A stretch of DNA of 64,000 nt from Paenibacillaceae bacterium GAS479. GTDB lineage: Bacteria > Bacillota > Bacilli > Paenibacillales > Paenibacillaceae. The notes beneath the pieces were generated by a model. The model was not told the DNA's origin. It worked only from the letters and a program-made list of their open reading frames with translations, and did not search any database. The stretch's first letter is position 1, and each line of letters opens with the position of its first letter. This document shows positions 24,443-33,662 of the stretch, piece after piece. A program made the translations under genes and the position numbers. The stretch lies in assembly GCA_900105225.1 (NCBI GenBank), contig LT629764.1:1231501-1295500 (forward strand), written 5' to 3'.

Positions 24443-25954
24443 CTAATCCAAAGCCGAAAAACTCCATCTTTGATTCATCGCGGTGGAATCGGGCGATTGG
24501 ACTACGGCAGCCCCTTCGGCGGTCGATTCTCCGTTAATGCCAAGCACTTTTCCGCTGTTACGGTTGATCAGCTTAAATCCTCCTCCGCTGACCGGAACGA
24601 TCTGCCAGTGCTGATTGATTGAGGTTGTTGACGCGTATTGAATGGCAGCCGCACCGTCCGCAGTAGCAGCACCGTAAATATTCAAATACTTTCCGCTATT
24701 CACGTTTTGAATTTTGTAATAACCGCCGCCTGCATCATAAAATTTCCAGGTTTGGCCAGCAGCGTTAGAGAACGTATTTTGTACAGCCGCTGCGCCGTCT
24801 GCGGTGGAATTTCCGGTTATGCCTAAAGCTTTGCCGCTGTTTTGGTTGGTGATAGAATAGGTTTTTGTCAAATCAATCGTTGTATTTATAGGGCTCCATG
24901 TACCTGCGACAGTGTCGATGGACCAGCTTCCATTGCCATTAATGTTAGGATTTCCATTGGGGCCAAAGCTGACGGGATGCCATTGATTTCTGCCTACACC
25001 GGTGCTTCCTCCCGACATGTTGTTCCAACGGTCACCCAAGTAAACATACAACGTACCCGAGCTGCCTTGAATCGGCAGAATCTGATCGGTTTGCGTATCA
25101 TATGAATTTGTTGTAGCCGGATTAGTTGCGCACACATTCTGGGCACTCCATGTGCCGGACAGGCTCGTGGCCGACATACAATACGTTTGGCTTGAGCCCC
25201 AGCCGTTGGTAGCGGAAGCGAACATCCAGTAGGTCGATCCTACTTTAATGAGCGTGGACGCCTCTTTGTTCGGGTAGGTGGCCCCTATCGTTTTGACCGT
25301 GGACGCTACGCTTAAATAGTCCGGCGCCAGCTCAGCAATACGCAACGAGCCGTTAGTTCCAGGATAATCGACTGTCATCGAAATGTACGTTTTTCCGTTG
25401 GTATCCTTAAAGATCGACCCTAAATCTCCTACGGTATTTCCGGTTGGCAATGGATCGTTATTGTTAAAAATAAATGGACCTGTCGGAGATGAACTGGTCA
25501 GGTACGTCAGCCCTTTTCGGATGGTTCCGACGGAATTGTTCCACTCGATAATCATGACATAGTTGTTGTTTACACTGTTGTACGCTACAACCGGCCGACC
25601 TAACCAGTCGTTGCCCGAATATCCTCCAGAAGCATCTACAAACCCGCTGAAATCAACGACGTTTCCCTGATAGTCCCAAGTTGCCATATCCGTCGACGTA
25701 TATAAATTCACTTTTTTCTGGTTGGCAACCGAATAATCGACCCCATACCAATAAAAAGTATTTCCTTCCTGCATAACCCAGCCGCCTTGCGCCCAGATCT
25801 GGTTGCCGTCCGTATCAAACCAATTCGTATTATTCACAATAGCGGCCGGCGCCGCCTTAACGGATGGAGCAAAGCCAAAGGTCGTTAAAACAAGAGCTAG
25901 AGCCAGCATAGCGGTCAAGAGTTTTCTGGGAATAATCCTCTGACTTAGTAACAT
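24443..25954 (-). CDS. Secreted family 43-like glycoside hydrolase with C-terminal ricin-type lectin domain
   Basis: A 503-residue exported enzyme. Signal peptide 1-34 (LLTAMLALALVLTTFGF, cleavage near VKA-AP). The catalytic five-bladed propeller spans about 38-365 and shows QGGWVMQEGNTFYWYGVDYS, the LGRPVVAYN and GDLGSIFKD segments, PNKEASTLIKVGSTYWMFAS and YVYLGDRW. This is the pattern of the exo-beta-1,3-galactanase branch (GH43 subfamily 24), which also pairs with CBM13. The C-terminal domain (about 370-503) has three ricin-B repeats (NSGKALGITG, NSGKYLNIYG, NSGKVLGING, each followed by a Q-W). Expected action: trimming galactan or arabinogalactan side chains outside the cell. Start at 25954 by the GAGAGG ribosome site; upstream in-frame codons are possible. 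Confidence 0.85.
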   Translation of the reverse strand: MLLSQRIIPRKLLTAMLALALVLTTFGFAPSVKAAPAAIVNNTNWFDTDGNQIWAQGGWVMQEGNTFYWYGVDYSVANQKKVNLYTSTDMATWDYQGNVVDFSGFVDASGGYSGNDWLGRPVVAYNSVNNNYVMIIEWNNSVGTIRKGLTYLTSSSPTGPFIFNNNDPLPTGNTVGDLGSIFKDTNGKTYISMTVDYPGTNGSLRIAELAPDYLSVASTVKTIGATYPNKEASTLIKVGSTYWMFASATNGWGSSQTYCMSATSLSGTWSAQNVCATNPATTNSYDTQTDQILPIQGSSGTLYVYLGDRWNNMSGGSTGVGRNQWHPVSFGPNGNPNINGNGSWSIDTVAGTWSPINTTIDLTKTYSITNQNSGKALGITGNSTADGAAAVQNTFSNAAGQTWKFYDAGGGYYKIQNVNSGKYLNIYGAATADGAAAIQYASTTSINQHWQIVPVSGGGFKLINRNSGKVLGINGESTAEGAAVVQSPDSTAMNQRWSFSALD

Positions 25955-26050
25955 TACAATCATCCTCTCTCGAACGTTTTTAAAATCTTGCTTCACCTAA
26001 AATCCTGCAGCGTTAGCGTTCTGGATTTCTGTACATCCCCCCTTTCAAAA

Positions 26051-26063
26051 TGGAACGCTTCCA
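26051..26063. promoter_or_regulatory. Palindrome TGGAA-CGC-TTCCA upstream of the GH43 gene
   Basis: A 13-base perfect palindrome about 97 bases before the start codon. It looks like an operator of the LacI/CcpA type but is one base shorter than the cre consensus, so the binding protein is open. Confidence 0.35.
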
Positions 26064-26343
26064 ATTTTGGGCATAAGAAACTCTAGTCTAACCATCTTTG
26101 ATAGAGTGATTAGACTAGAAGTTCAGAGGTTAAGCTACTAGGTTTAAGCTTACTAGGTTTGTGAATAAAGTAGCGGAGCCAAGGTCGAGCTCGTAGAAGC
26201 GTCAGCGTTCGCATTTGAAGTCGGATTTCCACCTCTAGGAGAGGTTAAGTTCAAGGAAATCTGAGTTCAAGAGCGATCGGAGGGCCGACCTTGGCGGAGC
26301 CGATCGGAGGGCCAACCTTTGGCACAGCCGACTTTGGCAGAGC
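26064..26343. repeat. Non-coding spacer with a hairpin and short degenerate direct repeats
   Basis: Between the sulfatase stop and the GH43 promoter region. TCTAGTCTAA/TTAGACTAGA (26082-26091 with 26110-26119) forms a 10-base stem that may end the sulfatase transcript. From about 26271 a unit CGATCGGAGGGCC...ACCTTTGGC is repeated twice, with a third shortened copy at 26327-26345. The segment 26190-26215 (TAGAAGCG...GCGTTCGC..TTGAAGTCG) resembles bases near 24354-24380, so it belongs to a dispersed intergenic repeat family. No gene seen. Confidence 0.5.
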
Positions 26344-27714
26344 CTAAAGCTTCTTCCTAAGCTCAGTAACGGAAGCCCGTCTAGCGCCTGAATCGCGTTG
26401 CGCTGCCGGCTCAATTACTGGAGTTGCCTCGCCCGCTTCCTGCATCCGGCGAATTAAACGTTCACGCAAGTCAGCGGCGATGCCGTTGAAAGACTCGACC
26501 CCAACTAGGTTGTTCAGCTCATGCGGATCAGACTGCAAATCGTACAGGAACTCCTCCACATACGCAGCGGAACCGGCATCCTTCCAAGCATTCGCATCCG
26601 CCGCGCTGACGCTATACTTCCAGCGCTGTGTCCGAATCGCCCGGCCGACTTGTGCTTCGCTGATTTGAACCAATACTTCCTCCGGCCAGCCTTCTCTCTC
26701 CCCACGCAGTAATGGGAGAATAGAGCGTCCCTGCATGGAGTCTGGAACCGGTATACCGGCGGCATCCAGCAACGTAGGCGGCAGATCGACCAGAGAAACC
26801 ATCTCCTGCAGACGGCCGCCCGATTTGAACGGACCACCAATGAATGCGGTCGGTACGCGAATCGAACTGTCATGGCAGGAACGTTTGTACTCGCTGTTTC
26901 TCGTCTTGAAATGGCAGCCGTGATCGGATGTGAACATAATAATTGTGTCATCCTCCAACCCGAGGCTGATCAAGCTGTCAAATATGCGTCCCAGCGCTTC
27001 ATCGATGCGTTTAACCATTCCATAATAGCCGCCCAGATGCGCATGCGCCGTTCCTCCAAGCGAAGCCAGATCTCCGGGAACAAACTGGCTGCCGCTATAA
27101 CGGCCTTCATATCCGCGCGGAGCAGGATAGTTATCGGAATGATTTTGATGATGCGGCTCCAGATAAGACAGAAACAAGAAAAACGGTTCGTCCTGATGTT
27201 GATCGATATAACGAATTGCCGCATCCGTCTGCGCGTCTACACGGTAGCCCGGAAGTTTGACAGGTTTATTGTCATTGTCATACATGACCGTATCGTACGC
27301 ATCCGAAGAAAATTCAAGCACATTGGAAGCAAGCCAGTACTGATACCCGCCCCGTTGATTCTGAGGTACAGGCTCCTGACCAGCCAGATGCCATTTTCCG
27401 ATATAGCCCGTACTGTAACCCATTTCATTAAAATGATGAGCAAGCGTCAATTCGTCTTGTTTAAGCGGAATTCCATTGACGTAACAGCCTGTCTCCGTTG
27501 CATACTTGCCTGTTTGCAGAGAAGATCTGGCCGGACCGCATACCGGCTGACACGTATAGGAGTTAAAGATATGCGTGCCTTCCATTGCCATACGATCAAA
27601 GTTAGGTGTCAGCCCGAGGGGGTTGCCATGAACCCCCGTCGTGTCAGCTCGTTGCTGGTCGGTAAAAAACACAATCACATTGGGTCTTTTAGTCGTCTTC
27701 GCTGTCATCATCAT
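26344..27714 (-). CDS. Sulfatase of the formylglycine (alkaline-phosphatase fold) family
   Basis: A 456-residue type I sulfatase. The N-terminal metal site is RPNVIVFFTDQQRADT, and the active-site motif is Cys59-Gly-Pro-Ala-Arg63 followed by SSLQTGKY, so the Cys must be converted to formylglycine by an FGE or anSME partner, neither visible here. Later GYIGKWHL, EPHHQNHSD, and the TIIMFTSDHG metal motif with K-R downstream are present. It lacks a signal peptide, so it acts in the cytoplasm, probably desulfating imported oligosaccharides. It is 12 bases after the solute-binding protein gene in the same direction. Three ATG codons in a row sit after AAAGG; the second or third may be the true start. 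Confidence 0.92.
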   Translation of the reverse strand: MMMTAKTTKRPNVIVFFTDQQRADTTGVHGNPLGLTPNFDRMAMEGTHIFNSYTCQPVCGPARSSLQTGKYATETGCYVNGIPLKQDELTLAHHFNEMGYSTGYIGKWHLAGQEPVPQNQRGGYQYWLASNVLEFSSDAYDTVMYDNDNKPVKLPGYRVDAQTDAAIRYIDQHQDEPFFLFLSYLEPHHQNHSDNYPAPRGYEGRYSGSQFVPGDLASLGGTAHAHLGGYYGMVKRIDEALGRIFDSLISLGLEDDTIIMFTSDHGCHFKTRNSEYKRSCHDSSIRVPTAFIGGPFKSGGRLQEMVSLVDLPPTLLDAAGIPVPDSMQGRSILPLLRGEREGWPEEVLVQISEAQVGRAIRTQRWKYSVSAADANAWKDAGSAAYVEEFLYDLQSDPHELNNLVGVESFNGIAADLRERLIRRMQEAGEATPVIEPAAQRDSGARRASVTELRKKL

Positions 27715-27726
27715 CTACCTTTACGT

Positions 27727-29292
27727 TTAGTTTTTGGACTTCTGCCATTCTTCGTTAGCCTGCTGCTCTATTTTTTGACCGCCTTGCTGATAATAATTTT
27801 GCACGAATTCATCGAATCTATCAACTGGCCAAACGCCAGTTACTATTTTAACGAAGTATTCGGTCCACAATTTTTTCTCCAGATCAGGATAATCCAGCTC
27901 GGCCGGTACCGTTTTCCACAACTGATTTTTTACTATATCTGATGATGCAATCTCGAGCGCGGCGCGCACGGCATCATCCGTCCAGCGGCGATCCGTTACT
28001 TGAACGAAGCGAACCGGATTGGAAAATCCTTTTGCGTACAAATCCGAGTAAGAGGTTTTTTGAGTAATTAAATTTTTCGCTTCATCAAACGTATAGTCGA
28101 CGTTCTCTTCTCCGTAAGTCAGTAGATTTACGCCGCCGTTAGAATCATCACTAACCGACCAATCCAGCATCTGAATTAACCTTTCTGGATCTTTGGCATC
28201 GGCGCTGATCGCGCGAAGCGCTCCGCCTGAGTACGGGTTAACTTCCGGCCAACCCTTTTTGCCGTCCGGACCTGTAATACGGTTAATCATCGTTATTTTA
28301 GCCGTTGGCAGCACCTTCAGGAGCGAAGTGTAATAACCGCCGCCAATTGCATTTACGCCAAAAGCCTCCCCTTCAAAAACGCCTACTTTGGAATTAATAA
28401 CTCGGGCGTCTCCTTGTTTCGGTTCCATGACCGGGAATTCAGGATCAATCAGCCCTTCTTTATACCATTGCTGCAGAACGGCAAGCGCTTGTTTCGCTTC
28501 CGGCGTAACAAAGCTTTTTACGATTCTGCCATCCTTCTCCGTCCAGAAAATCGAACCTGACATCAAACCGATTCCATAAGCGCCAAATACGGTATTAAAC
28601 ACCGTGGATTTATTGCCGCCTAGCCCATAAGTATCGTCCTGGCCGTTTTTGTCAGGATCATCATGTGTAAAAGCCTTCAATACATTGTGCAATTCATCCA
28701 ATGTAGTTGGCTGCTTCAATCCCAGGTTATCCAGCCAATCCTGCCGAACGAGCAGGCCAGCCGTATTGGGGGAGTTGAACGATTCCGGTCTTACGCCCTG
28801 TGGAATTGCGTAGATTTTACCGTCAAAGGTTACCCCTTCAAAGCGCTCTTTCGGAATGAATTTCATCAAATTCGGAGCTTTAGCGAGCAGATCGTCCAGC
28901 GGCCTCAGCAGGCCTTGACTGACATACATCGCGAGCTGCGTTGTGTCCACATTGAAATAATCAGGGATTTCACCAGAGGAAATCAATAGATTCAGCTTTG
29001 TTTTGTACTCATCGCCAGAAATCATGCTGATTTTATAATCGATGCCCTGCACCCCTGCCTTTTCCATTTGGGCGATAATCTTGGCTTTCGCTTCCCCGCC
29101 ATTGTCCGGAAACTCCGGAATCCCATAGTTGAAAAACATACTATAAGTAACTGGCTTGGCATTCGATTTTGCGCCGGAGGAATTGGACGAATTATTTCCT
29201 GCTTCACCGGATGAGCAGCCAGCGGCAATCATTCCTAGTAAACAAGTCGCACATACAACGGACACCATTTTGTTCAACTTTTTCATCCTCAT
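27727..29292 (-). CDS. ABC transporter sugar-binding lipoprotein (LplA-type)
   Basis: A 521-residue extracellular solute-binding protein with a lipoprotein signal peptide (VVCATCLLGMIAAGC, lipid-carrying Cys26) followed by a Ser/Asn-rich flexible linker. The mature part has YSMFFNYGIPEFPDNGG, DYFNVDTTQLAMYVSQGLLRPLDDL and KIYAIPQG, the pattern of the large oligosaccharide-binding proteins that go with LplB/LplC permeases in Paenibacillus. It delivers the sugar to the two permeases encoded upstream in the same operon. The nearby sulfatase suggests a sulfated oligosaccharide, by inference. Confidence 0.93.
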   Translation of the reverse strand: MRMKKLNKMVSVVCATCLLGMIAAGCSSGEAGNNSSNSSGAKSNAKPVTYSMFFNYGIPEFPDNGGEAKAKIIAQMEKAGVQGIDYKISMISGDEYKTKLNLLISSGEIPDYFNVDTTQLAMYVSQGLLRPLDDLLAKAPNLMKFIPKERFEGVTFDGKIYAIPQGVRPESFNSPNTAGLLVRQDWLDNLGLKQPTTLDELHNVLKAFTHDDPDKNGQDDTYGLGGNKSTVFNTVFGAYGIGLMSGSIFWTEKDGRIVKSFVTPEAKQALAVLQQWYKEGLIDPEFPVMEPKQGDARVINSKVGVFEGEAFGVNAIGGGYYTSLLKVLPTAKITMINRITGPDGKKGWPEVNPYSGGALRAISADAKDPERLIQMLDWSVSDDSNGGVNLLTYGEENVDYTFDEAKNLITQKTSYSDLYAKGFSNPVRFVQVTDRRWTDDAVRAALEIASSDIVKNQLWKTVPAELDYPDLEKKLWTEYFVKIVTGVWPVDRFDEFVQNYYQQGGQKIEQQANEEWQKSKN

Positions 29293-29314
29293 ACGCCCCT
29301 TTGATTTTTTTAGT

Positions 29315-30178
29315 TTAGGATTTGACCGAGCCCAGCATCGTGCCTTTCATAAAATACTTCTGCAAAAACGGATAGACGGCAAGAATAGGAACGATCGACA
29401 CAATGACGGTTGCGGCAATCGCAGATTCAGCGGCAAACGTTGTAAACTGACCGGTATCGGTCGCGAGCTGCTGGCCCGCGATTATTTCTTTCAGGAGCAA
29501 GGGCAGCGTGAACAGCTTTTTATCGTTTAAATAAATGAGGGCCTGCATAAAGTTGTTCCATAACCCGACGCATTCCCACAAGGCAATCGTGGCGATAACA
29601 GGTTTACACAGCGGTAAAATAATCGTGAAGAAAATACGCAACGGGTTGGCCCCATCTATCGAGGCTGATTCCTCTACTTCTTCTGGAATGGTCCGCATGA
29701 AGCTCTGCATCACGATTACGTTGAAAGCCGAAATCATTCCTGGAAGCATAAGCGCCCAAAGGGTGTTGGTCAAACCAAGACTTTTCACAAGCAGATAGGT
29801 CGGAATCATCCCGCCACTAAAAATCATCGTAAAAATAAGCAGCAGCGTCATGGCCTTCACACCCGGCAAACTTCGCTTATTGAGCGCATACGCTGTCGTT
29901 GCTGTAAACAACACATGAAGAATGGTGCCTACTACGGCAACGATAATGCTGTTTCGATAAGCCAGCCATATAAAGCTTGAGCTCAACACACTTTTGTAAG
30001 CATCCAATGTAAAACCCCTGGGGAAAAGGAATAACCCACCTTTCATCGCACCAGCAGCAGAACTGAGAGAAATGGATATTTCATGCCATAATGGATAAAG
30101 CGTCACCAAGCTCAGCAGTGCCAAAAACAGCATATTGCCCGCTTCAAATATGCGCTCACCCCAGCCTTTTCGAATCAC
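29315..30178 (-). CDS. Carbohydrate ABC transporter permease (LplC/YtcP-type)
   Basis: A 287-residue inner-membrane permease with six hydrophobic segments. The EAA loop that docks the ATPase reads EEVEESASIDGANPLRIFFTIILPLCKP. Related to the MalG-like second permease of oligosaccharide importers. It follows its partner permease by 12 bases and precedes the binding protein. No ATPase gene lies in the cluster, so a shared MsmX-type ATPase is probably used. Confidence 0.93.
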   Translation of the reverse strand: MIRKGWGERIFEAGNMLFLALLSLVTLYPLWHEISISLSSAAGAMKGGLFLFPRGFTLDAYKSVLSSSFIWLAYRNSIIVAVVGTILHVLFTATTAYALNKRSLPGVKAMTLLLIFTMIFSGGMIPTYLLVKSLGLTNTLWALMLPGMISAFNVIVMQSFMRTIPEEVEESASIDGANPLRIFFTIILPLCKPVIATIALWECVGLWNNFMQALIYLNDKKLFTLPLLLKEIIAGQQLATDTGQFTTFAAESAIAATVIVSIVPILAVYPFLQKYFMKGTMLGSVKS

Positions 30179-30190
30179 AACGACTCCTCC

Positions 30191-31141
30191 TTACCAAAGT
30201 CCGCGTTCGCCCATCCGTTTAACGAGCCAGTTCGTAAGCAGCAGCAAGCATAAGCCTACAACCGCCTGAAATAGCCCCGCAGCCGTGGCAAGCGAGAATC
30301 GGCCCATCGTCAACCCGACCCGGTACACATACGTATCGAGAACATCTGCAACGTTATAGACGAGCGGATTGTACAGAATAAAAATCTGATCAAAGCCTAC
30401 ATTCAAGATTTGTCCCGTGCGCAAAATGAGCAGAACAACAATCGTCGAGGCAATGCTTGGCAATGTAACATGCAAGACGAGCTTGAATCGGTTTGCACCG
30501 TCTATTTTGGCCGCTTCATATAGCTCTTGGTTGACGCCGGCAATGGCCGCCAAATAAATAACGGTGCCCCAGCCGACCTCTTTCCACATTTCTGAGCCTA
30601 CGAGAAAACCTCTGAATACTTCAGGATTCATAATTGGAGAAGTGGATAAACCCAACAGCTTAGTTACTCCCGTATCCACAGAGAGTACCGAGAACAAGAT
30701 GCTTCCTAACACAACCCAAGATACGAAATGCGGGAAATAAATAATCGTCTGCACAATTCGTTTGAACGCCCCGTTAATAAGTTCATTCAGCAGGAGCGCA
30801 AGTATAATCGGAGCCGGGAAGTTAAAAAGCAGCTTGTAGAAGCTGATAATGACGGTATTCCTAAGCGCCGTCCAAAAATCGGGAGATTCAAATAGTAGGT
30901 TGAACCATTTCAGACCTGCCCACGGGCTGTCGAATACGTTTCCAGCAATTCTGAAGTCTTGGAATGCAATGGCGATTCCGCCCATCGGGATATACTTGAA
31001 TAGAATAAAGTAAATGATCCCGGGCAAAAGCAATACATAATAGTACTTGTGTTTATGGAACGACTTCATAAATGCGGATGATCTAGATTTGGTTCCCGCG
31101 TTCATTAGCGCTCCATGTGGAACTTTAACTTGATGACTCAC
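30191..31141 (-). CDS. Sugar ABC transporter permease (LplB-type)
   Basis: A 316-residue membrane permease with six hydrophobic segments and a longer cytoplasmic N-terminus rich in basic residues (HKHKYYY). Typical LplB features: LLLPGIIYFILFKYIPMGGIAIAFQDF and the EAA loop NQELYEAAKIDGANRFKLVLHVTLPSI. It is the first gene of the operon permease-permease-binding protein-sulfatase. Confidence 0.93.
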   Translation of the reverse strand: MSHQVKVPHGALMNAGTKSRSSAFMKSFHKHKYYYVLLLPGIIYFILFKYIPMGGIAIAFQDFRIAGNVFDSPWAGLKWFNLLFESPDFWTALRNTVIISFYKLLFNFPAPIILALLLNELINGAFKRIVQTIIYFPHFVSWVVLGSILFSVLSVDTGVTKLLGLSTSPIMNPEVFRGFLVGSEMWKEVGWGTVIYLAAIAGVNQELYEAAKIDGANRFKLVLHVTLPSIASTIVVLLILRTGQILNVGFDQIFILYNPLVYNVADVLDTYVYRVGLTMGRFSLATAAGLFQAVVGLCLLLLTNWLVKRMGERGLW

Positions 31142-31216
31142 CGCATCCCCCCCTCTCAGCCATGTGTTTCAGGTCTGTTGTTTGCGCTTTCATCGTACGG
31201 GGGAACTGAACTCAAA

Positions 31217-31250
31217 AAAATCCTCAGTTTGGGATAAACATGAGGATTTT
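31217..31250 (-). terminator. Intrinsic terminator of the AraC-type regulator gene
   Basis: On the minus strand AAAATCCTCA pairs with TGAGGATTTT across a 14-base loop and continues into seven T. It lies 51 bases after the regulator stop and isolates it from the transporter operon. Confidence 0.8.
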
Positions 31251-31300
31251 CTGATGTTGGCTCGTCTCATGGCGGAAATTCCGCACGAATATCAGTTTTT

Positions 31301-33514
31301 CTAGATGCTTTTCCGATATTCGCCGGGCGTCATGCCTTCATATTTTTTGAAGAACCGGATAAAACTTTGAACATCATTGTAACCGACTGATTGACCTATC
31401 TCGTACAGGGAATCATTACGGCTGCTCAACAGCTCTTTGCTTTTGTTAATACGGAATTCCGTTAAATATTCGAGCATGGATTTCCCGGTTTCGGCTTTGA
31501 ATGTGCGGCTTAGGTGGCCACTGCTGACCCCTACTTGCTCGGCAATATCCGTAATGGACAAACTGCTCCCGTAGTTCGCTTCCATAAAGGCAATCGTTTT
31601 GGTCACATATTGATTCGTAACCTGTTTGTCCTGCTGCGCTTCGAGAAAACCGATGATTTTTCGGATATGTGTGATCATAAACTGATACAGCTCATCATTA
31701 TTTTGGCATTCGTTTAATTTGAAAATATCCACCTCGTCGTTCAAGCTTCCGATGTCATGCCCTTCCTTCAATAGCTCATTCAGCACAGAGCTCATCAACA
31801 CGACGATCATTCCCTGCAGCTTCTCGAACGGATATTTCGATTTGTAAATGTACTGCTCGAACAGATCGGCGACGCATTGATTGGCTTTGACTATGTTCAT
31901 CGCCGTAACGGAATGAATAAGCTGCTTTTGCAGCAGCAACGGATACACCAATTTGAGCTCGCTTTTATGGTCCTGCAAAAAGACGATATCGTTGCGGTTG
32001 ATGACCGCCTTGTAATTCAACATTCGGCGAATCTGCTCGTAGGCCACATGCAGCCGGTCCGTTGGCCCCGCATCGCTGACAATCAATTGAAGAGAGATGT
32101 TCAGCTCGTCCTGTGCGACCGCGTTCATCTCGGAATAACAGCGATAAATGAGCTGCCGAACGTCATCCTCCATGCCGCTTTGCGGTAAATTCACGATAAA
32201 CCCCAGCTTGCTGCGATCCAGAACGGTCCCTTCAACAGGCAAATACTTTTTCAGCGTCTCCGACACCATGCTGTAAATAATGAGCTTGCGTTGCGGGTCT
32301 TCTTCGTCTTCCGGACGCATGGCATCAAATACAGCGACGATGACCGCAAAATACGGTTCATGAAAAGCAAAGCCGGCCTGCTCCAGTCTTGCAGCATTAT
32401 TTGAAACATTGTCTCGCAAAATATCCGATATCAAATGATCCTTCATAACTGGTTCGTTCTGTTTAATCGTATCGATCATGGAGCTGATCGCTCCGCTAAC
32501 CAGCAGAAATTCATCGTCGGACGGTTTGCTATTTCCAGAGCCCGTTATGACCTCTATAATTTTCTTCCACGGATTGTACATCCTGACCGCAAACATATAG
32601 GCAACAGCCAGGCCGATCAAGAAAACGACAAGCACGATCAGCAGCAGCTTGGACATTTTGGCAGCCAGCAGCTCTTTATAAACATCGTACGGAATCAGGT
32701 TTACAACCGTCCATCCGTTACCCTGCACAGCTTGGATATGGGCAAAATAAGTCCCATCCTTCATCTGAATTTTCTGGAGTGTATCGGATATTTTCATCCT
32801 ATTATCGATTAGCCGATTAATCGCATTTTGCTCAGCCTCGGTGCTGGAGGAAATCACATTGGAATTGTTGTCAAGGATATACACACTTTTATCATGGCCG
32901 TTATTCAAGTTATAGATTGTCTTTAAAAACATATCTTTTTGAATATTAACGACTAACGTTCCGAGCGGTTTGGACTCCGTGACCGGAATCGCTTTGTAAA
33001 AGGTAATGTAATCATCCCGAACCTGGTACCAGAATGGATTATTGGCGTTCTGGCGAATCTGCTCCAAGACAGGCTGGTCAAAAAAAGCGTCCGCGTCGTA
33101 AAGCCCCTCTCCCGAAGTCATAAATCTCTCGTTGAGTGCGCTATAAATATAAACGGAGTCAAACAAATCACTGGAAGTGACCTGGTTACGCACTTGCTCT
33201 TTCAACTGGTAATAGTCGTAAATCGTAAATCCCGGCGGGTTTTTCAACATCCGGTTCATATCCGGCACAAAGGATAATTGCAGAGAGAAATAATTAATTT
33301 GATCGATTAGATCCTGAATATTTTTAGAAACCCTTTGGACACTGTTATCAGAGGTTTGTTTAAGTTGGGATTTTAAGTCTTCGTTAATGGTGTAAGAGTA
33401 GACCGATACAATCATGAGGGTTGGAATAAGCACCGTAATGAAATAGGAGAGCAGCTGTTTTCGAAACAGGGAGCGGTTGAATACCGGCTTATTTGTAAGC
33501 CTTTTCAAAAACAA
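31301..33514 (-). CDS. Membrane-bound AraC-family regulator (YesN/YtdP-like one-component sensor)
   Basis: A 737-residue protein that joins sensing and DNA binding. Membrane segment 1 (about 24-42, SYFITVLIPTLMIVSVYSY), an extracellular cache-like sensor (43-285), membrane segment 2 (about 289-309, LLLIVLVVFLIGLAVAYMF), a cytoplasmic middle region, and a C-terminal AraC helix-turn-helix pair (about 640-737) with LSITDIAEQVGVSSGHLSRTFKAETGKSMLEY split over two helices and VGYNDVQSFIRFFKKYEGMTPGEYR. Such proteins sit beside sugar ABC importers in Paenibacillus and activate them when the sugar binds outside. It is upstream of, and reads in the same direction as, the LplB/LplC operon. Confidence 0.93.
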   Translation of the reverse strand: MFLKRLTNKPVFNRSLFRKQLLSYFITVLIPTLMIVSVYSYTINEDLKSQLKQTSDNSVQRVSKNIQDLIDQINYFSLQLSFVPDMNRMLKNPPGFTIYDYYQLKEQVRNQVTSSDLFDSVYIYSALNERFMTSGEGLYDADAFFDQPVLEQIRQNANNPFWYQVRDDYITFYKAIPVTESKPLGTLVVNIQKDMFLKTIYNLNNGHDKSVYILDNNSNVISSSTEAEQNAINRLIDNRMKISDTLQKIQMKDGTYFAHIQAVQGNGWTVVNLIPYDVYKELLAAKMSKLLLIVLVVFLIGLAVAYMFAVRMYNPWKKIIEVITGSGNSKPSDDEFLLVSGAISSMIDTIKQNEPVMKDHLISDILRDNVSNNAARLEQAGFAFHEPYFAVIVAVFDAMRPEDEEDPQRKLIIYSMVSETLKKYLPVEGTVLDRSKLGFIVNLPQSGMEDDVRQLIYRCYSEMNAVAQDELNISLQLIVSDAGPTDRLHVAYEQIRRMLNYKAVINRNDIVFLQDHKSELKLVYPLLLQKQLIHSVTAMNIVKANQCVADLFEQYIYKSKYPFEKLQGMIVVLMSSVLNELLKEGHDIGSLNDEVDIFKLNECQNNDELYQFMITHIRKIIGFLEAQQDKQVTNQYVTKTIAFMEANYGSSLSITDIAEQVGVSSGHLSRTFKAETGKSMLEYLTEFRINKSKELLSSRNDSLYEIGQSVGYNDVQSFIRFFKKYEGMTPGEYRKSI

Positions 33515-33599
33515 TGAAATCCCTCCCTTGATGTCATTATCGATGTTGTCAATAAATTGTAGTCAATCTAATTTACCTTTGTCAATATAAAAAGAAAAC

Positions 33600-33633
33600 C
33601 GTCAGATCGCCTGGTATACCAGATGGTCTGACG
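33600..33633 (-). terminator. Intrinsic terminator of the small membrane-anchored protein gene
   Basis: CGTCAGA/TCTGACG arms enclose an inner TGGTATACCA palindrome; on the minus strand the stem runs into GGTTTTCTTTTTAT. It lies about 30 bases after the stop at 33663. Confidence 0.75.
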
Positions 33634-33662
33634 CTTGAGATCTTGTAGAACCCGGCCTCACC

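Noticed and set aside
26344-27714. Secreted sulfatase
   Set aside because: No signal peptide: the protein starts MMMTAKTTKRPNV directly into the metal-binding strand.
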